The notes: generated from the letters alone by a model not told the origin. 27,204 nucleotides of DNA from Clostridium sp. CAG:967 (GCA_000433095.1 HF991478.1:38627-65830); one strand, 5' to 3'. Shown: positions 14,616 through 24,090, numbered from the stretch's first letter. Numbers and translations: made by a program.

Positions 14616-15475
14616 TCGTCGCATTTAACCAGCATAACATCGCTTTTCACGTTTGATAAAACTCTTTTACTCACTGATTCGGTGAGGAATTTGTCAAGCC
14701 GTGATTTGTTATGTGCACCAAGTATTATTAAATCTATTTCATTGGTTTTTGAATAGTCAATAATTTTTTGTGCGGGAATTCCACGTAAAATTACAGTTTC
14801 GTTTGCCGTAATATTGCTGTCTTCCAATACTGTTTGAATGTCTTTTACTGCATGCGCCGCATATAACTCCTGCTGCTTCTCTATTTCAAGAAGCCAATTT
14901 GTATCAAGAGTTCCTTCTAAAAATAAAAGATTTGGATCTTCTACAACCATACAAACGTATATCTCTTTGTTTTCTAAATTGAGCATAGGGAGTAATTTTT
15001 GGATAATGCCGATGGAACACTTTGAGCCGTCTGTAGTAAATAAAATTCTTTTGCGGTTATTTGCTTCCCTGGAAATATAGTCGGTAATTTTACTGCTGTT
15101 TAAGACTTCCTGAGAAACTGAACCAAGCCATTTTTGTATTCCCTTTTTGCCGTGAGAACCCATAAGGATTAAATCATATTTTTCCTTTTCTGACTGCTCA
15201 AGTATACTCTCAACAGCAGAGCCGCAGTTTTTAATTTTTTTGCCAAGCTTTAAATTTAAAAATTCTACTTCTTTTTCTGCATATTCAAGAATTGTATCTG
15301 CAATATTTGCACATGACATGGCAAAACCATCCGCCTCAATGCTTACCTCGTCAGGGAGGAAGCTCCAGTCAATTACGCAGATAACATCAATTATTGCATC
15401 ATTAACCCATTTTGAAATATTTCTTAATGCATCAAAACTTATTTTTGAACCGTCTGTACAGAATAGAATTCTCAT
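14612..15475 (-). CDS. Tandem-domain universal stress protein (UspA family)
   Basis: A 287-residue protein with two Usp domains, residues 1-135 and 142-287. Each begins with the typical strand RILFCTDGS (2-10) or RILFTTDGS (143-151). Domain 1 has a nucleotide-binding loop, MGSHGKKGIQKWLGSVS (105-121), close to the G-2x-G-9x-G(S/T) ATP motif but with eight residues in the second gap. Domain 2 has LGAHNKSRLDKFLTESVS (252-269), where the second and third Gly are replaced, so it probably does not bind ATP in the standard way. The start has AAGGAG 8 nt upstream. It is monocistronic and cytoplasmic. The family is linked to starvation, redox or energy stress; the specific role here is unknown. Confidence 0.9.
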   Translation of the reverse strand: MRILFCTDGSKISFDALRNISKWVNDAIIDVICVIDWSFLPDEVSIEADGFAMSCANIADTILEYAEKEVEFLNLKLGKKIKNCGSAVESILEQSEKEKYDLILMGSHGKKGIQKWLGSVSQEVLNSSKITDYISREANNRKRILFTTDGSKCSIGIIQKLLPMLNLENKEIYVCMVVEDPNLLFLEGTLDTNWLLEIEKQQELYAAHAVKDIQTVLEDSNITANETVILRGIPAQKIIDYSKTNEIDLIILGAHNKSRLDKFLTESVSKRVLSNVKSDVMLVKCDD

Positions 15476-15595
15476 ATAATTAACTCCTTATTGCGTTTAT
15501 GCCTTATAAATAACAAAACTGTCACTGATAATATAAATTATGTTAAGAGAAATTACATTGTCTGGTATTCTATATTTTTTTTTGATATTATGTAG

Positions 15596-16249
15596 ATGTG
15601 GAAATGCTTAGATAGGATTAATGTTATAGTTATGGCGCCAAAACAAAATCTTCAGCAGAAGGTAAACTTAAGGGAATACAAAAATTTAATTGAAACAATT
15701 GCCAAAGTAGAATACCAGAAATTTTCAACTTCACATTTGATAGAACTTCCTGAGTTAATAAACATAGGCAACCATACTTTATATATCCTTTTTAAGAACA
15801 ATTCCCCTGAAAATTTCAATAATACTTATCTTTCCACTGCAATTAAATGGGCTATTCGTAACGAGGTCAGAAGACGTTACAAATGGTACTCCCTGAAAAA
15901 TAAAAAACAGATAGTTGAAGAAGAAAACGGTAATTTAAGAGAAGAAGTTTACAAAACAATTCTATCTATTGATGAGATGCAGGATGCGGAAGTTCCGACC
16001 CAAATTAAAGCTGATGATAAAACTCCGGAGGAATGCATTGAACTTTCCGAGTTAAAAGCAGAAATTTTGGAATCTATGAAAAAACTTCCTCAAAGAGAAA
16101 GAGAACTTATTGAATATAAATTTTTTAAGGAGAAAAAATTAAGGGAAATTGCTGAAGAATTTAATATTTCACAATCACGTATTTCACGTATTATTCAGTC
16201 AGGCTTGGACAAAATTAAAAGAGATTTAAAAAGACAGGGGATTATTTAG
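15596..16249 (+). CDS. Sigma-70 family RNA polymerase sigma factor
   Basis: A 217-residue sigma factor. Region 2 (about 40-98) has LIELPELINIGNHTLY, then the pattern TYLSTAIKWAIRNEVRRRYKW of region 2.4, which reads the -10. Region 4 (about 155-212) has LPQRERELIEYKFFKEKKL followed by the helix-turn-helix LREIAEEFNISQSRISRIIQ (182-201), which reads the -35. There is no region 1.1 or extended region 3, so it is an alternative, not the housekeeping, sigma. The start is uncertain: ATG 15596 and ATG 15632 (MAPKQN) both lack a clear ribosome site. Its stop overlaps the GTG of gcvPB by 1 nt, so the two are translationally coupled, an unusual pairing. Confidence 0.85.
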   Translation: MWKCLDRINVIVMAPKQNLQQKVNLREYKNLIETIAKVEYQKFSTSHLIELPELINIGNHTLYILFKNNSPENFNNTYLSTAIKWAIRNEVRRRYKWYSLKNKKQIVEEENGNLREEVYKTILSIDEMQDAEVPTQIKADDKTPEECIELSELKAEILESMKKLPQRERELIEYKFFKEKKLREIAEEFNISQSRISRIIQSGLDKIKRDLKRQGII

Positions 16250-17670
16250 TGAAAACAATTTTCGAAAAAAGCAACGATGTTGCAGGGGTTACTCTAACTG
16301 ATGAAAAAGAAGATTTAAGCTTTTTAGATAAAAGTCTTCTCAGAACCGATGCTGTTGGTTTGCCAAGCGTTAGCGAGCTTGAGGCTATGCGTCATTACAA
16401 GGAACTTTCTGACAGAAATTTCTGTATTGAAAAAGGTTTTTATCCTCTCGGCTCCTGTACAATGAAATATAATCCAAAGGTTAACGAGCTTCTTGCGGGG
16501 CTTGAAGGTTTTGTAAATCTTCATCCTTTAAGCGACGATATTGATTCACAGGGTGCTCTTGAACTTATGTATAAACTTCAGGAAGCATTAAAAACAGTTA
16601 CCGGTATGGATGCTGTTACCTTGCAGCCTGCTGCAGGTGCTCACGGTGAATTAACAGGGATGATGATAATTAAAAAGTATTTTGATGTAAAAGGCGAAAA
16701 GCGTAAAAAAGTTATTATTCCTGATTCCGCACATGGTACAAATCCTGCAAGTGCGCATTTCTGCGGGTTTGATATTGTTCCTGTTAAGTCAAATGAAAAA
16801 GGGCAGGTAGATATTCAGGCTTTGAAAGAGTTACTTGATGCTGATGTTGCAGCTATTATGATGACAAACCCTAACACTTTGGGGATTTTTGAAGAAAATG
16901 TTCTTGAAATATCAGAGTTAATGCATAAAAACGGTTCACTGTTATATTATGACGGTGCTAACTTTAATGCGATTATGGGGAAAACTAATCCTAAATTAAT
17001 GGGATTTGATGTTGTTCACCTTAATCTTCATAAAACATTTGCAACACCTCACGGCGGCGGCGGTCCTGGCTCCGGACCCGTTGGAGTTGTTGATAGTTTA
17101 AAAGAATTTTTGCCTTCTCCTGTTGTTGATTTTGACGGAGAAAAATATTTCAGAAATTGTAATATTAAACATTCAATAGGCAGTGTAAAAGGTTTTTACG
17201 GCAATTTTGCCGTTATGGTCAGAGCGTATGCTTATATTCTTATGATGGGAACAAACTTAAAAGAAGCAAGTGAAAATGCTGTTTTAAATGCCAATTATTT
17301 AAAAGAAAAATTGAAAGATGCATATTTATTGCCTTATGACGAACCCTGTATGCATGAATTTGTTCTTTCAGGTGATAAACAGAAAGAATATGGCGTTTCA
17401 ACTTTGAATATTGCTAAAGGGCTTATGGATGAAAATACGCACCCGCCTACAGTTTACTTTCCGTTAATTGTTCATGAAGCAATAATGATTGAACCAACCG
17501 AATCCGAGAATAAAGAAGTTTTAGACAAGTTTGTTGATGTAATGCTGAAAATAGCTGAGGATGCTAAAACAAATCCGCAAAAATTGATTTCGGCTCCGCA
17601 TACAACACCTGTAAAACGTCTAGATGAAACGCTTGCGGCTCGTCAGCCGGACCTTAAATTTGTACAATAA
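16249..17670 (+). CDS. gcvPB: Glycine dehydrogenase (decarboxylating) subunit 2, P-protein beta
   Basis: A 473-residue PLP enzyme subunit of the glycine cleavage system. With subunit 1 it decarboxylates glycine and passes the aminomethyl group to lipoyl-GcvH. Recognised by GFYPLGSCTMKYNPKVNE (63-80), PAAGAHGELTGMMII (127-141), DSAHGTNPASAHFCGF (159-174) and the cofactor site NLHKTFATPHGGGGPGSGPV (259-278), with the PLP lysine at 262. Length is normal for the split form. The start is a GTG in TAGTG shared with the sigma-factor stop, with AGGGG upstream. The usual neighbours gcvPA, gcvH and gcvT are not in the window, so this subunit is detached from the rest of its complex. Confidence 0.96.
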   Translation: MKTIFEKSNDVAGVTLTDEKEDLSFLDKSLLRTDAVGLPSVSELEAMRHYKELSDRNFCIEKGFYPLGSCTMKYNPKVNELLAGLEGFVNLHPLSDDIDSQGALELMYKLQEALKTVTGMDAVTLQPAAGAHGELTGMMIIKKYFDVKGEKRKKVIIPDSAHGTNPASAHFCGFDIVPVKSNEKGQVDIQALKELLDADVAAIMMTNPNTLGIFEENVLEISELMHKNGSLLYYDGANFNAIMGKTNPKLMGFDVVHLNLHKTFATPHGGGGPGSGPVGVVDSLKEFLPSPVVDFDGEKYFRNCNIKHSIGSVKGFYGNFAVMVRAYAYILMMGTNLKEASENAVLNANYLKEKLKDAYLLPYDEPCMHEFVLSGDKQKEYGVSTLNIAKGLMDENTHPPTVYFPLIVHEAIMIEPTESENKEVLDKFVDVMLKIAEDAKTNPQKLISAPHTTPVKRLDETLAARQPDLKFVQ

Positions 17671-17690
17671 CTATTAAAGAGAAAACTAAC

Positions 17691-18836
17691 ATGAAACCAG
17701 ACAAAGATATTAAAAAGAAAGTAGCATTTCCCCATATGGGAACAGTTTGCATTGCATGGGCGGCAGCTTTGAAAAAAATCGGTGTAGAACCTTTTATACC
17801 GCCTTATACAAGCAAAAAAACATTATCACTGGGTACTAAACACTCACCGGAAGCTATTTGCCTTCCTTACAAACTCATTTTAGGCAATTTCATTGAAGCT
17901 ATTGAGGGCGGAACTGACTATGTTGCAATGATATCATCTCCAGGTTGTTGCCGTTTGGGTGAATACGGTAACTGTATTAAAAATGCCCTGACAGACTTGG
18001 GGTATGATGCTAAGTATATTGAATTAACTCTTTATGACGGAATTAAGGGGATGTATAATTTTCTAAAAGAAATCAGCGGAAAAAATGACCCCCTTTTGTT
18101 TGCAAGAGCTATTATAATTGCGATAAGAAAAGTTTTCGTTTTAGATGATCTGGAAAATATATTGTCTTATTACAGAGCCAGAGAAATCAATTTCGGTGAT
18201 GCCGAAAAACGTTACAACAAAGCAATCCAGTATATTAAAGATGCTGATACAAACAGAAAACTGAACAGAGCAAAAAAACAGGCTTTTGATGAAATGAAAA
18301 AGACTGAAATTAATCCTGATAAAGAGGTTTTGCATGTAGATTTAACAGGAGAAATTTATCTTGTATGCGACCAGTTTTCTAACCAGAATATTACAAGGGA
18401 ACTTGGAAAAATGGGAGTTCAAACAAGAAGAAGTCTTACAATAAGCAGTTTCTTAAAGGATGCAATTATTCCCAAAATTTTCAGAAAAGGCGAAACACAC
18501 CTTCAACGTGCTTTTAGAATGGCAAAACCTTATTTAATGCGGGATATCGGGGGTGACTCTTTAGAATGCGTTTCTGATGTTGCTTATGCTGATGAAAGAG
18601 GTATTGACGGAATTATTCACATCAGTCCTTTTACTTGCATGCCAGAAATTATGTCGCAAAATATTTTCCCTGCTATGAGAGAAAATTGTGATATACCTAT
18701 CCTGCCTTTAATTATGGACGAACAAACTGGTAAAGCAGGATATTTAACACGTTTGGAAGCTTTTGTTGATTTGATGAGAAGAAGAAAAAGAAAATTATCT
18801 GCAAAGCAGGAAAAACAAGCAGAAGCGGTTAAGTAA
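17691..18836 (+). CDS. COG3581-type Fe-S protein related to 2-hydroxyacyl-CoA dehydratase/activase
   Basis: A 381-residue protein of the family annotated as acyl-CoA dehydratase activase-related or CoA protein activase (COG3581-like). Recognised by FPHMGTVCIAWAAALKKIGV (13-32), HSPEAICLPYKLILGNFIEA (51-70), SPGCCRLGEYGNC (83-95) and PFTCMPEIMSQN (313-324). Conserved Cys at 20, 57, 86, 87, 95, 226, 293 and 316 suggest a [4Fe-4S] cluster, as in the HgdB-like superfamily. The C-terminal 25 residues are very basic (RRRKRKLSAKQEKQ). The BadF-type ATPase and COG3580 protein that usually accompany it are absent nearby. It lies 20 nt after gcvPB, in the same operon. The true reaction of this family is not known. 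Confidence 0.85.
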   Translation: MKPDKDIKKKVAFPHMGTVCIAWAAALKKIGVEPFIPPYTSKKTLSLGTKHSPEAICLPYKLILGNFIEAIEGGTDYVAMISSPGCCRLGEYGNCIKNALTDLGYDAKYIELTLYDGIKGMYNFLKEISGKNDPLLFARAIIIAIRKVFVLDDLENILSYYRAREINFGDAEKRYNKAIQYIKDADTNRKLNRAKKQAFDEMKKTEINPDKEVLHVDLTGEIYLVCDQFSNQNITRELGKMGVQTRRSLTISSFLKDAIIPKIFRKGETHLQRAFRMAKPYLMRDIGGDSLECVSDVAYADERGIDGIIHISPFTCMPEIMSQNIFPAMRENCDIPILPLIMDEQTGKAGYLTRLEAFVDLMRRRKRKLSAKQEKQAEAVK

Positions 18837-18879
18837 ATTTGGTATTTAAAGACTTATAAATTTGAGGTAATTATAAATT

Positions 18880-19752
18880 ATGATAAATATATTTAGGCAG
18901 GCAGCTAAAATTACAAATTATAATATTATTCTTGCAATACCTTTAATTGTTTTTGTAAAACTGCTTGATTTGTATTCACTATATTCACGTGTAACTGTAG
19001 ATTCTACTCATGAGCTGATTTTAGCTTCCGTAACCGTTTTGTTTATGTCAGGAGCTTTCTTTGCTTCATGGTTTTATATGGTAAAAGAGGCGATTGATTT
19101 GTCAAAGCAGGTTTTTGTTCTGGATGCAGACAGAGCCAAGGCTACCATGAATTTGTTTAAAGTTCTTCCTGTAGGTATTGGAAAGTACTTTTTATCATTT
19201 GTAGGGTTTTATATTATATTATTTTTTATTCAGATTTTTGCAACACCTGTTGTTTACCTTCTAGGTGTGAATATTATCGGAGGATTGGATGCCAATTCCA
19301 TGCAGAGTTTGCAGCTTATTGCCATGGATCCTTCTGCTACCAACCAGTCTATGGCTGCATTTATTGATAAATTAACTCCTGAACAAATAATATTTTTTGG
19401 CAAGTGGAGTTTGTTATTTATGCTTGTCACTTCGGTTATTATGTATTTTCTTATGTTTTGGATACCGGAAATTATTTATAACACAATAAACCCTCTGGTT
19501 GCTTTGTGGCATTCAATAGTTAAATTAATCAAAGATTTTTTCTCATCATTCAGATTTTTTATAAGTATTTGGCTTATGGGATTTGCTCTGTTATTTTTAA
19601 ATACGTTTGCAGTTATTAATCCGTTGGCATATATAGTAATGAACATCATCTTGTTCTATTTTACGGTTTTTGTTGTTGTAGCTATCTTTTTATACTATGA
19701 TAAAAAATTTGTTGATGTGGAAGCTGTAAATGATGATGCAAAAGAAGAATAA
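18880..19752 (+). CDS. Polytopic membrane protein of unknown function
   Basis: A 290-residue protein with about six membrane helices: roughly 17-35, 46-70, 100-128, 170-192, 222-245 and 248-272. A short acidic C-terminal tail follows (VDVEAVNDDAKEE). No catalytic motif is visible and I do not recognise the family; the topology resembles uncharacterised integral proteins such as DUF975-like ones, without firm support. A GAGG lies about 13 nt before the ATG, farther than usual. It follows the COG3581-like gene by 43 nt, and its last 23 nt overlap miaA, so it belongs to the same operon. Confidence 0.7.
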   Translation: MINIFRQAAKITNYNIILAIPLIVFVKLLDLYSLYSRVTVDSTHELILASVTVLFMSGAFFASWFYMVKEAIDLSKQVFVLDADRAKATMNLFKVLPVGIGKYFLSFVGFYIILFFIQIFATPVVYLLGVNIIGGLDANSMQSLQLIAMDPSATNQSMAAFIDKLTPEQIIFFGKWSLLFMLVTSVIMYFLMFWIPEIIYNTINPLVALWHSIVKLIKDFFSSFRFFISIWLMGFALLFLNTFAVINPLAYIVMNIILFYFTVFVVVAIFLYYDKKFVDVEAVNDDAKEE

Positions 19753-20608
19753 AGTTATAGCTGTTGTGGGAGCAACTGCAAGCGGTAAAACTGCTTATGC
19801 TGTGGAACTTGCAAAACAAGTTAACGGTGAGATTATTTCTGCAGACTCCAGACTTGTGTATAAGGGGCTTGATATAGGAACAGCAAAACCGACAATTGAT
19901 GAAAGGGCCGGTATTCCTCATCATATGATTGATATTGTAGAACCTGAGGTTGACTATTCTGTAGGTGTGTATGCACAAACTGCAGGAAATATTATAAATG
20001 ATATAATATCTAGAGCCAAAACTCCTATTATTGCGGGAGGTACAGGACTTTATTTCAGAATTCTTCTTGAAAATTATGATTTGCCTAAAATTAGTCCGGA
20101 TTATGAACTGAGAAAAGAACTTTCCCAACTTGAATTTGATGAGTTGTATGAAATGCTTTTAAAATTAGACAGTGAAGCAGCAAAACTTGTTATTCAAAAC
20201 GATAAAAGACGTGCAATTAGATTTATTGAAATCGTAAAATTAACAGGAATGCCTGTAAGCGAGGCAAGAGGAATAAAAGAACCTGAATACGAAGTTGAGT
20301 GGATTGGATTAAATTATCCCAGAGCTGAACTTTATGAAAGAATTAATAAGCGTGTTGATTTAATGCTTGAGCAAGGGTTGGTAGACGAAACAAGAAAGCT
20401 GCTGAAAGAACATGGCAGAATAAGCAATATAATAAATACCATAGGTTACAGAGAAATTACATCCTACCTTGATGGTGAATTGACTTTAAACGAGGCGGCA
20501 GATAAGCTTAAGCAAAATACCAGAAATTATGCAAAGCGTCAGTTAACCTGGTTTAGGAAAAATCCTGATATAAAATGGAATTGCTATCCTGACAGGAAGA
20601 AAAAATAG
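19730..20608 (+). CDS. miaA: tRNA dimethylallyltransferase
   Basis: A 292-residue enzyme that transfers a dimethylallyl group to N6 of A37 in tRNAs reading codons that begin with U. Recognised by the P-loop VVGATASGKT (12-21), ISADSRLVYKGLDIGTAKPT (36-55), GIPHHMIDIVEP (61-72), IIAGGTGLYFRILL (100-113) and the C-terminal INTIGYREI...NTRNYAKRQLTWFR. Length is slightly short for the family but complete. Three consecutive ATG codons (19730, 19733, 19736) make the exact start ambiguous. The gene overlaps the preceding membrane-protein gene by 23 nt in another frame. Confidence 0.97.
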   Translation: MMMQKKNKVIAVVGATASGKTAYAVELAKQVNGEIISADSRLVYKGLDIGTAKPTIDERAGIPHHMIDIVEPEVDYSVGVYAQTAGNIINDIISRAKTPIIAGGTGLYFRILLENYDLPKISPDYELRKELSQLEFDELYEMLLKLDSEAAKLVIQNDKRRAIRFIEIVKLTGMPVSEARGIKEPEYEVEWIGLNYPRAELYERINKRVDLMLEQGLVDETRKLLKEHGRISNIINTIGYREITSYLDGELTLNEAADKLKQNTRNYAKRQLTWFRKNPDIKWNCYPDRKKK

Positions 20609-20645
20609 TTTTGTAAAATCAGAAGCAGTATAAGGGGTATGATAT

Positions 20646-23600
20646 ATGAGTAAAAAAGCTTTTAAAATCGCAGGAATTACAGCGTGTTCTATTGCTGCTG
20701 TTTTGTATATTTTATTCTTAACAGTTCCTTTCTTTTTAAACGGTATATTAAATTCGCACAGTGAAGACATAATTAAAATGGTCGAGGAAACTTCAGGTTT
20801 TAAATTAAAACTTGAAAATATGCAGATTTTAACAACTCCAAAGCTTACCTTAGGAGCCGCTGCCGGACATATAGAGGCAGCTTTACCGACAGGAGAGGTC
20901 TTTCTTTCAGCTGATAATGTACAGGGAAAGATTTCTCTGCTTCCGCTTCTTCTTAGAAAAATAGAGATAGATACGGCAGGTGCGGATAATCTTAATATTA
21001 ATTTAAAAATTAAAAAAGGAGGCAAGTTCCTTATTGAAGATTATCTTCCTAAGGAAGACAATAACAACGAGCAGGCACAGGCAGCTGCATCTGCTCCTTT
21101 GCCTATGGGATTAAAGCTTTCTAATCATTTACCCGATATTGTGTTAAATAATTATAATTTATCGTTTATAGATATGCAGTCTGATAAGACTTATTATATT
21201 TCAGGCAACACTATAAAAGTGACTGATTTTATACTTAATAAAAAGGTTAAAATTCTTGCTGACGGTAAAGTACTGCTACAGGACAGAAATCAATTTAATT
21301 ATGATGTGAAAATATTCAATAATATTATGCCTGATATGGACTTAAACGAACTGGTGTTTTCTCCGAAAACAGAAAATACTCCGGTGGCAGAACCTGTTAA
21401 TATTAATATCATAGATATATTTAAAGCAATTCATGATAATTACGTAACAGCTGATGTAAAAGCCGATATTAAAACTTTCGGTACTTTTGAAGACATTCAC
21501 TGGGATGGTGTAGTTAATGTTTCAAACTTAGGTGTTGCCGTTGATAATAAAAAACTTCCTGCAAGTAATGTTGATATTACTATGAAGGGAAATAAGATAA
21601 AACTTTATTCCAAGTTATACACCGCTGAAAAAGAGATTACGGAACTCGTGGGTAATTTCAAGACAGGAAAGCATCCTGATATTGATTTAAATTGTGTATC
21701 TAATGCTAAATTTAAAAGTATATTTGATATGCTTGACAGTATAGCAAAATCATTCGGGTATCATGACTTAGACACATTGACTGCAACGGGCGGTATTGAT
21801 GCTGATTTTTCTCTAAAGTCGGATATGAAAAAAGTGGAATCATCAGGATATTTAAAAATTCCTTCTTCTGATATTACTTATAAGCTTTATAATGCATACA
21901 TAAAAGATATAAAAGCTGATATTGACTTTTCAGGTGATACAGTAAATATTAAAAATGCAGGGTTTAATGTAGCAGACCAGCCGTTAAAAATTGACGGTAC
22001 AATATCAGATGATGTTAACCTGCATGTTATTGCGGATAAGCTTCAATTAAGAGGTCTACTTGTAGCGGCGGGACAGCTTGCTTTATTAAAAGAAAATGAT
22101 GTTAAATCAGGCACTTTATCTTTAGATGCATCTTTAACCGGTAAATTAGAAAAGCCTGTTCCAAAAGTCAGCTTGAGTATTGATAACATTAATGTAAAAA
22201 ATATTCCTTCAAATACATCCGTTACTCTTTTAAATTCAAAGGCAAATGTAAATACAGACGGAAAGGCATTTACGGGCGGTGTTGACATTTCTAATCTTAA
22301 TATAATTAACCCGATTGCCAAAATCTCTGCACCAAAATCTAAAGTATCTTTCGGGCAAAAAGATATTAATATAGATAATGCATATTTATTATTAAATAAC
22401 TCAAGAATTGATGTTAAAGGTAAGGTAAGTGATTACACAACCAAAAATATAAATTTTGATATAAGTGCAAACGGAAATATATTGTCATCTGATATAAAAT
22501 CAATGATACCTGCTGATTTAAGAAAAGAAGTTAAAGCAGCGGGTAGTCTGCCTTTATCTGTAAAGATTACTGGAAATGACAAAGCACAGAATATTGCGTT
22601 AAATTTGACGGCTAATCCTTCAAATTATGCTTCAATTCTTTCTGTTGATGCGCTAAAAGGTAAAACAACCGTTATTAAAAGTAATATAAAGATAGCTAAT
22701 GATTCGCTAAAATTTTCCGATACAGGAGTGTATGCAAACGGTGAAAGTGTTTTGGATGTAAAAGGTTCTGTTAATAACCTTTCAAAATCACAAACTCTTG
22801 CACTTGATATTTCTACTCCCGAACAAATTGCTATGGAAATTCCCGGATTTAAAAAATCGCTTTTAAAAGCTAAAGGAAATATTTCAGTATCAGGACCTGT
22901 TATAAATCCTGTTTTAAAGGGGAATATAAATATTCCGTTGATAAGCATTCCTGATATGCTTTTAACTATGGACAATATGACTGTAAGTCTTAACGGTGTA
23001 ATTGCAAACGGTAAAGGAACACTTGCGAAGTTTACGTCAGGAGGGATAATCGCACAAAATCTGTCATCTGATTTCTCTTTTAAAGATAATGTATTTTATT
23101 TGAAGAATTTAACAGGAGAGGCCTTTAACGGAAAAGTCAACGGAAATATTTCATACAACGTATTAAACGGCAATATCGGAGTGATATTTAATGGCTCCGG
23201 CATGGATGCTGAAAAAGCTATTGCAGGTGCAGCCGGTTTGAAAAATGCTCTTTCAGGAACTCTGGGCTTTGATGCAAATGTTACTCTGCATGGAGCGACA
23301 GATGTCGAGATGATGAAAAACTTAAAAGGAAAAGTTTCTTTTGAAATAAGTGACGGTACGCTTGGTAATATAGGACGTTTTGAAAACTATTTATTTGCTC
23401 AAAACCTTCAGTCAAACAGTATTATTAAAGCTGCTGTTAACTCAGTATCTGCATTGCCTACAGTTAAAAATACTGCCCAATTCAAATCAATTTCGGGTAA
23501 TATGTCCTTCAACAACGGCTGGGCTGAGCTTAATCCTATAAAGACATCAGGACCTTCAATGTCATCTTATATTACGGGAAGATACAATCTTTTGAATGCT

Positions 23601-24086
23601 ACTGCAAATGTTACTGTTCTTGGTAGAATATCAGCTGAAGTTGTAGCATTACTCGGACCTTTAGGTGACTTATCGGTAAGCAAGCTTACATCATATATTC
23701 CTAAATTCGGTACGTTGACAGGAAATATTATCAATGCACTCACTACTGATCCTAAAGGTGAAAATATCGCTGCTATTCCACAGCTTTCATCAGGTAATAA
23801 AAACTATAAAGATTTTAAAGTTGCCTTTAACGGCGGAGTTGAAAGCAGAAGTTCGGTTAAATCATTTAAGTGGCTTTCAAAATGTGATACATCAGAAATA
23901 GAAACAGTTACCATAAAAGAGCAGCTTCAAAATACTAAACAGGCTATTGAAGATGCAAAACAACAAAAAGTTGAACAATTACAAAAGTCTTTGGAAGAAT
24001 CCAGAAAACGTGCAGAAGAAGCAAAACAACAGATGCAGGATGCTAAAGAAGGACTTAAAAATTTAAAAAATTTATTGAAAAATTAA
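20646..24086 (+). CDS. AsmA-family envelope protein with C-terminal coiled coil
   Basis: A 1146-residue protein. One N-terminal membrane helix (about 7-32) is followed by an AsmA-like start: EETSGFKLKLENMQILTTPK, then AADNVQG-type strands and LLRKIEIDTAGADNLNINLK. The bulk is repetitive beta-strand sequence with many Asn, Asp, Lys and Ile (for example DVKGKVSD, LKGNINIP), as expected for the groove-forming AsmA/TamB bridge proteins that carry phospholipid between membranes. The AsmA-like C-terminal part is near 900-1060. The last 58 residues (1089-1146) are a highly charged Gln/Glu/Lys coiled coil, unlike typical AsmA. It supports a diderm cell. AAGGGG lies upstream of the ATG. It is the last gene of the operon, ending just before the terminator. 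Confidence 0.85.
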   Translation: MSKKAFKIAGITACSIAAVLYILFLTVPFFLNGILNSHSEDIIKMVEETSGFKLKLENMQILTTPKLTLGAAAGHIEAALPTGEVFLSADNVQGKISLLPLLLRKIEIDTAGADNLNINLKIKKGGKFLIEDYLPKEDNNNEQAQAAASAPLPMGLKLSNHLPDIVLNNYNLSFIDMQSDKTYYISGNTIKVTDFILNKKVKILADGKVLLQDRNQFNYDVKIFNNIMPDMDLNELVFSPKTENTPVAEPVNINIIDIFKAIHDNYVTADVKADIKTFGTFEDIHWDGVVNVSNLGVAVDNKKLPASNVDITMKGNKIKLYSKLYTAEKEITELVGNFKTGKHPDIDLNCVSNAKFKSIFDMLDSIAKSFGYHDLDTLTATGGIDADFSLKSDMKKVESSGYLKIPSSDITYKLYNAYIKDIKADIDFSGDTVNIKNAGFNVADQPLKIDGTISDDVNLHVIADKLQLRGLLVAAGQLALLKENDVKSGTLSLDASLTGKLEKPVPKVSLSIDNINVKNIPSNTSVTLLNSKANVNTDGKAFTGGVDISNLNIINPIAKISAPKSKVSFGQKDINIDNAYLLLNNSRIDVKGKVSDYTTKNINFDISANGNILSSDIKSMIPADLRKEVKAAGSLPLSVKITGNDKAQNIALNLTANPSNYASILSVDALKGKTTVIKSNIKIANDSLKFSDTGVYANGESVLDVKGSVNNLSKSQTLALDISTPEQIAMEIPGFKKSLLKAKGNISVSGPVINPVLKGNINIPLISIPDMLLTMDNMTVSLNGVIANGKGTLAKFTSGGIIAQNLSSDFSFKDNVFYLKNLTGEAFNGKVNGNISYNVLNGNIGVIFNGSGMDAEKAIAGAAGLKNALSGTLGFDANVTLHGATDVEMMKNLKGKVSFEISDGTLGNIGRFENYLFAQNLQSNSIIKAAVNSVSALPTVKNTAQFKSISGNMSFNNGWAELNPIKTSGPSMSSYITGRYNLLNATANVTVLGRISAEVVALLGPLGDLSVSKLTSYIPKFGTLTGNIINALTTDPKGENIAAIPQLSSGNKNYKDFKVAFNGGVESRSSVKSFKWLSKCDTSEIETVTIKEQLQNTKQAIEDAKQQKVEQLQKSLEESRKRAEEAKQQMQDAKEGLKNLKNLLKN

Positions 24087-24090
24087 TCCG

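Noticed and set aside
15575..15583. T9 homopolymer upstream of the sigma-factor gene, possible promoter-spacing switch
   Set aside because: Runs of this length are expected in an AT-rich intergenic region, and I could not place a convincing -35/-10 pair around it (TTGTCT to TATTAT is 22 nt).
19682..20128. 148-codon minus-strand ORF across the start of miaA
   Set aside because: It is antisense to conserved miaA motifs, rich in Cys, Asn and Ser as expected for a shadow frame, with no similarity I recognise.
20543..21025. 160-codon minus-strand ORF over the miaA/AsmA junction
   Set aside because: It overlaps two clear genes on the other strand and has no ribosome site or family resemblance.
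22043..22975. Minus-strand ORFs of about 90-116 codons inside the AsmA-like gene
   Set aside because: They lie wholly antisense to a long, well-supported gene, lack ribosome sites and have unnatural composition.
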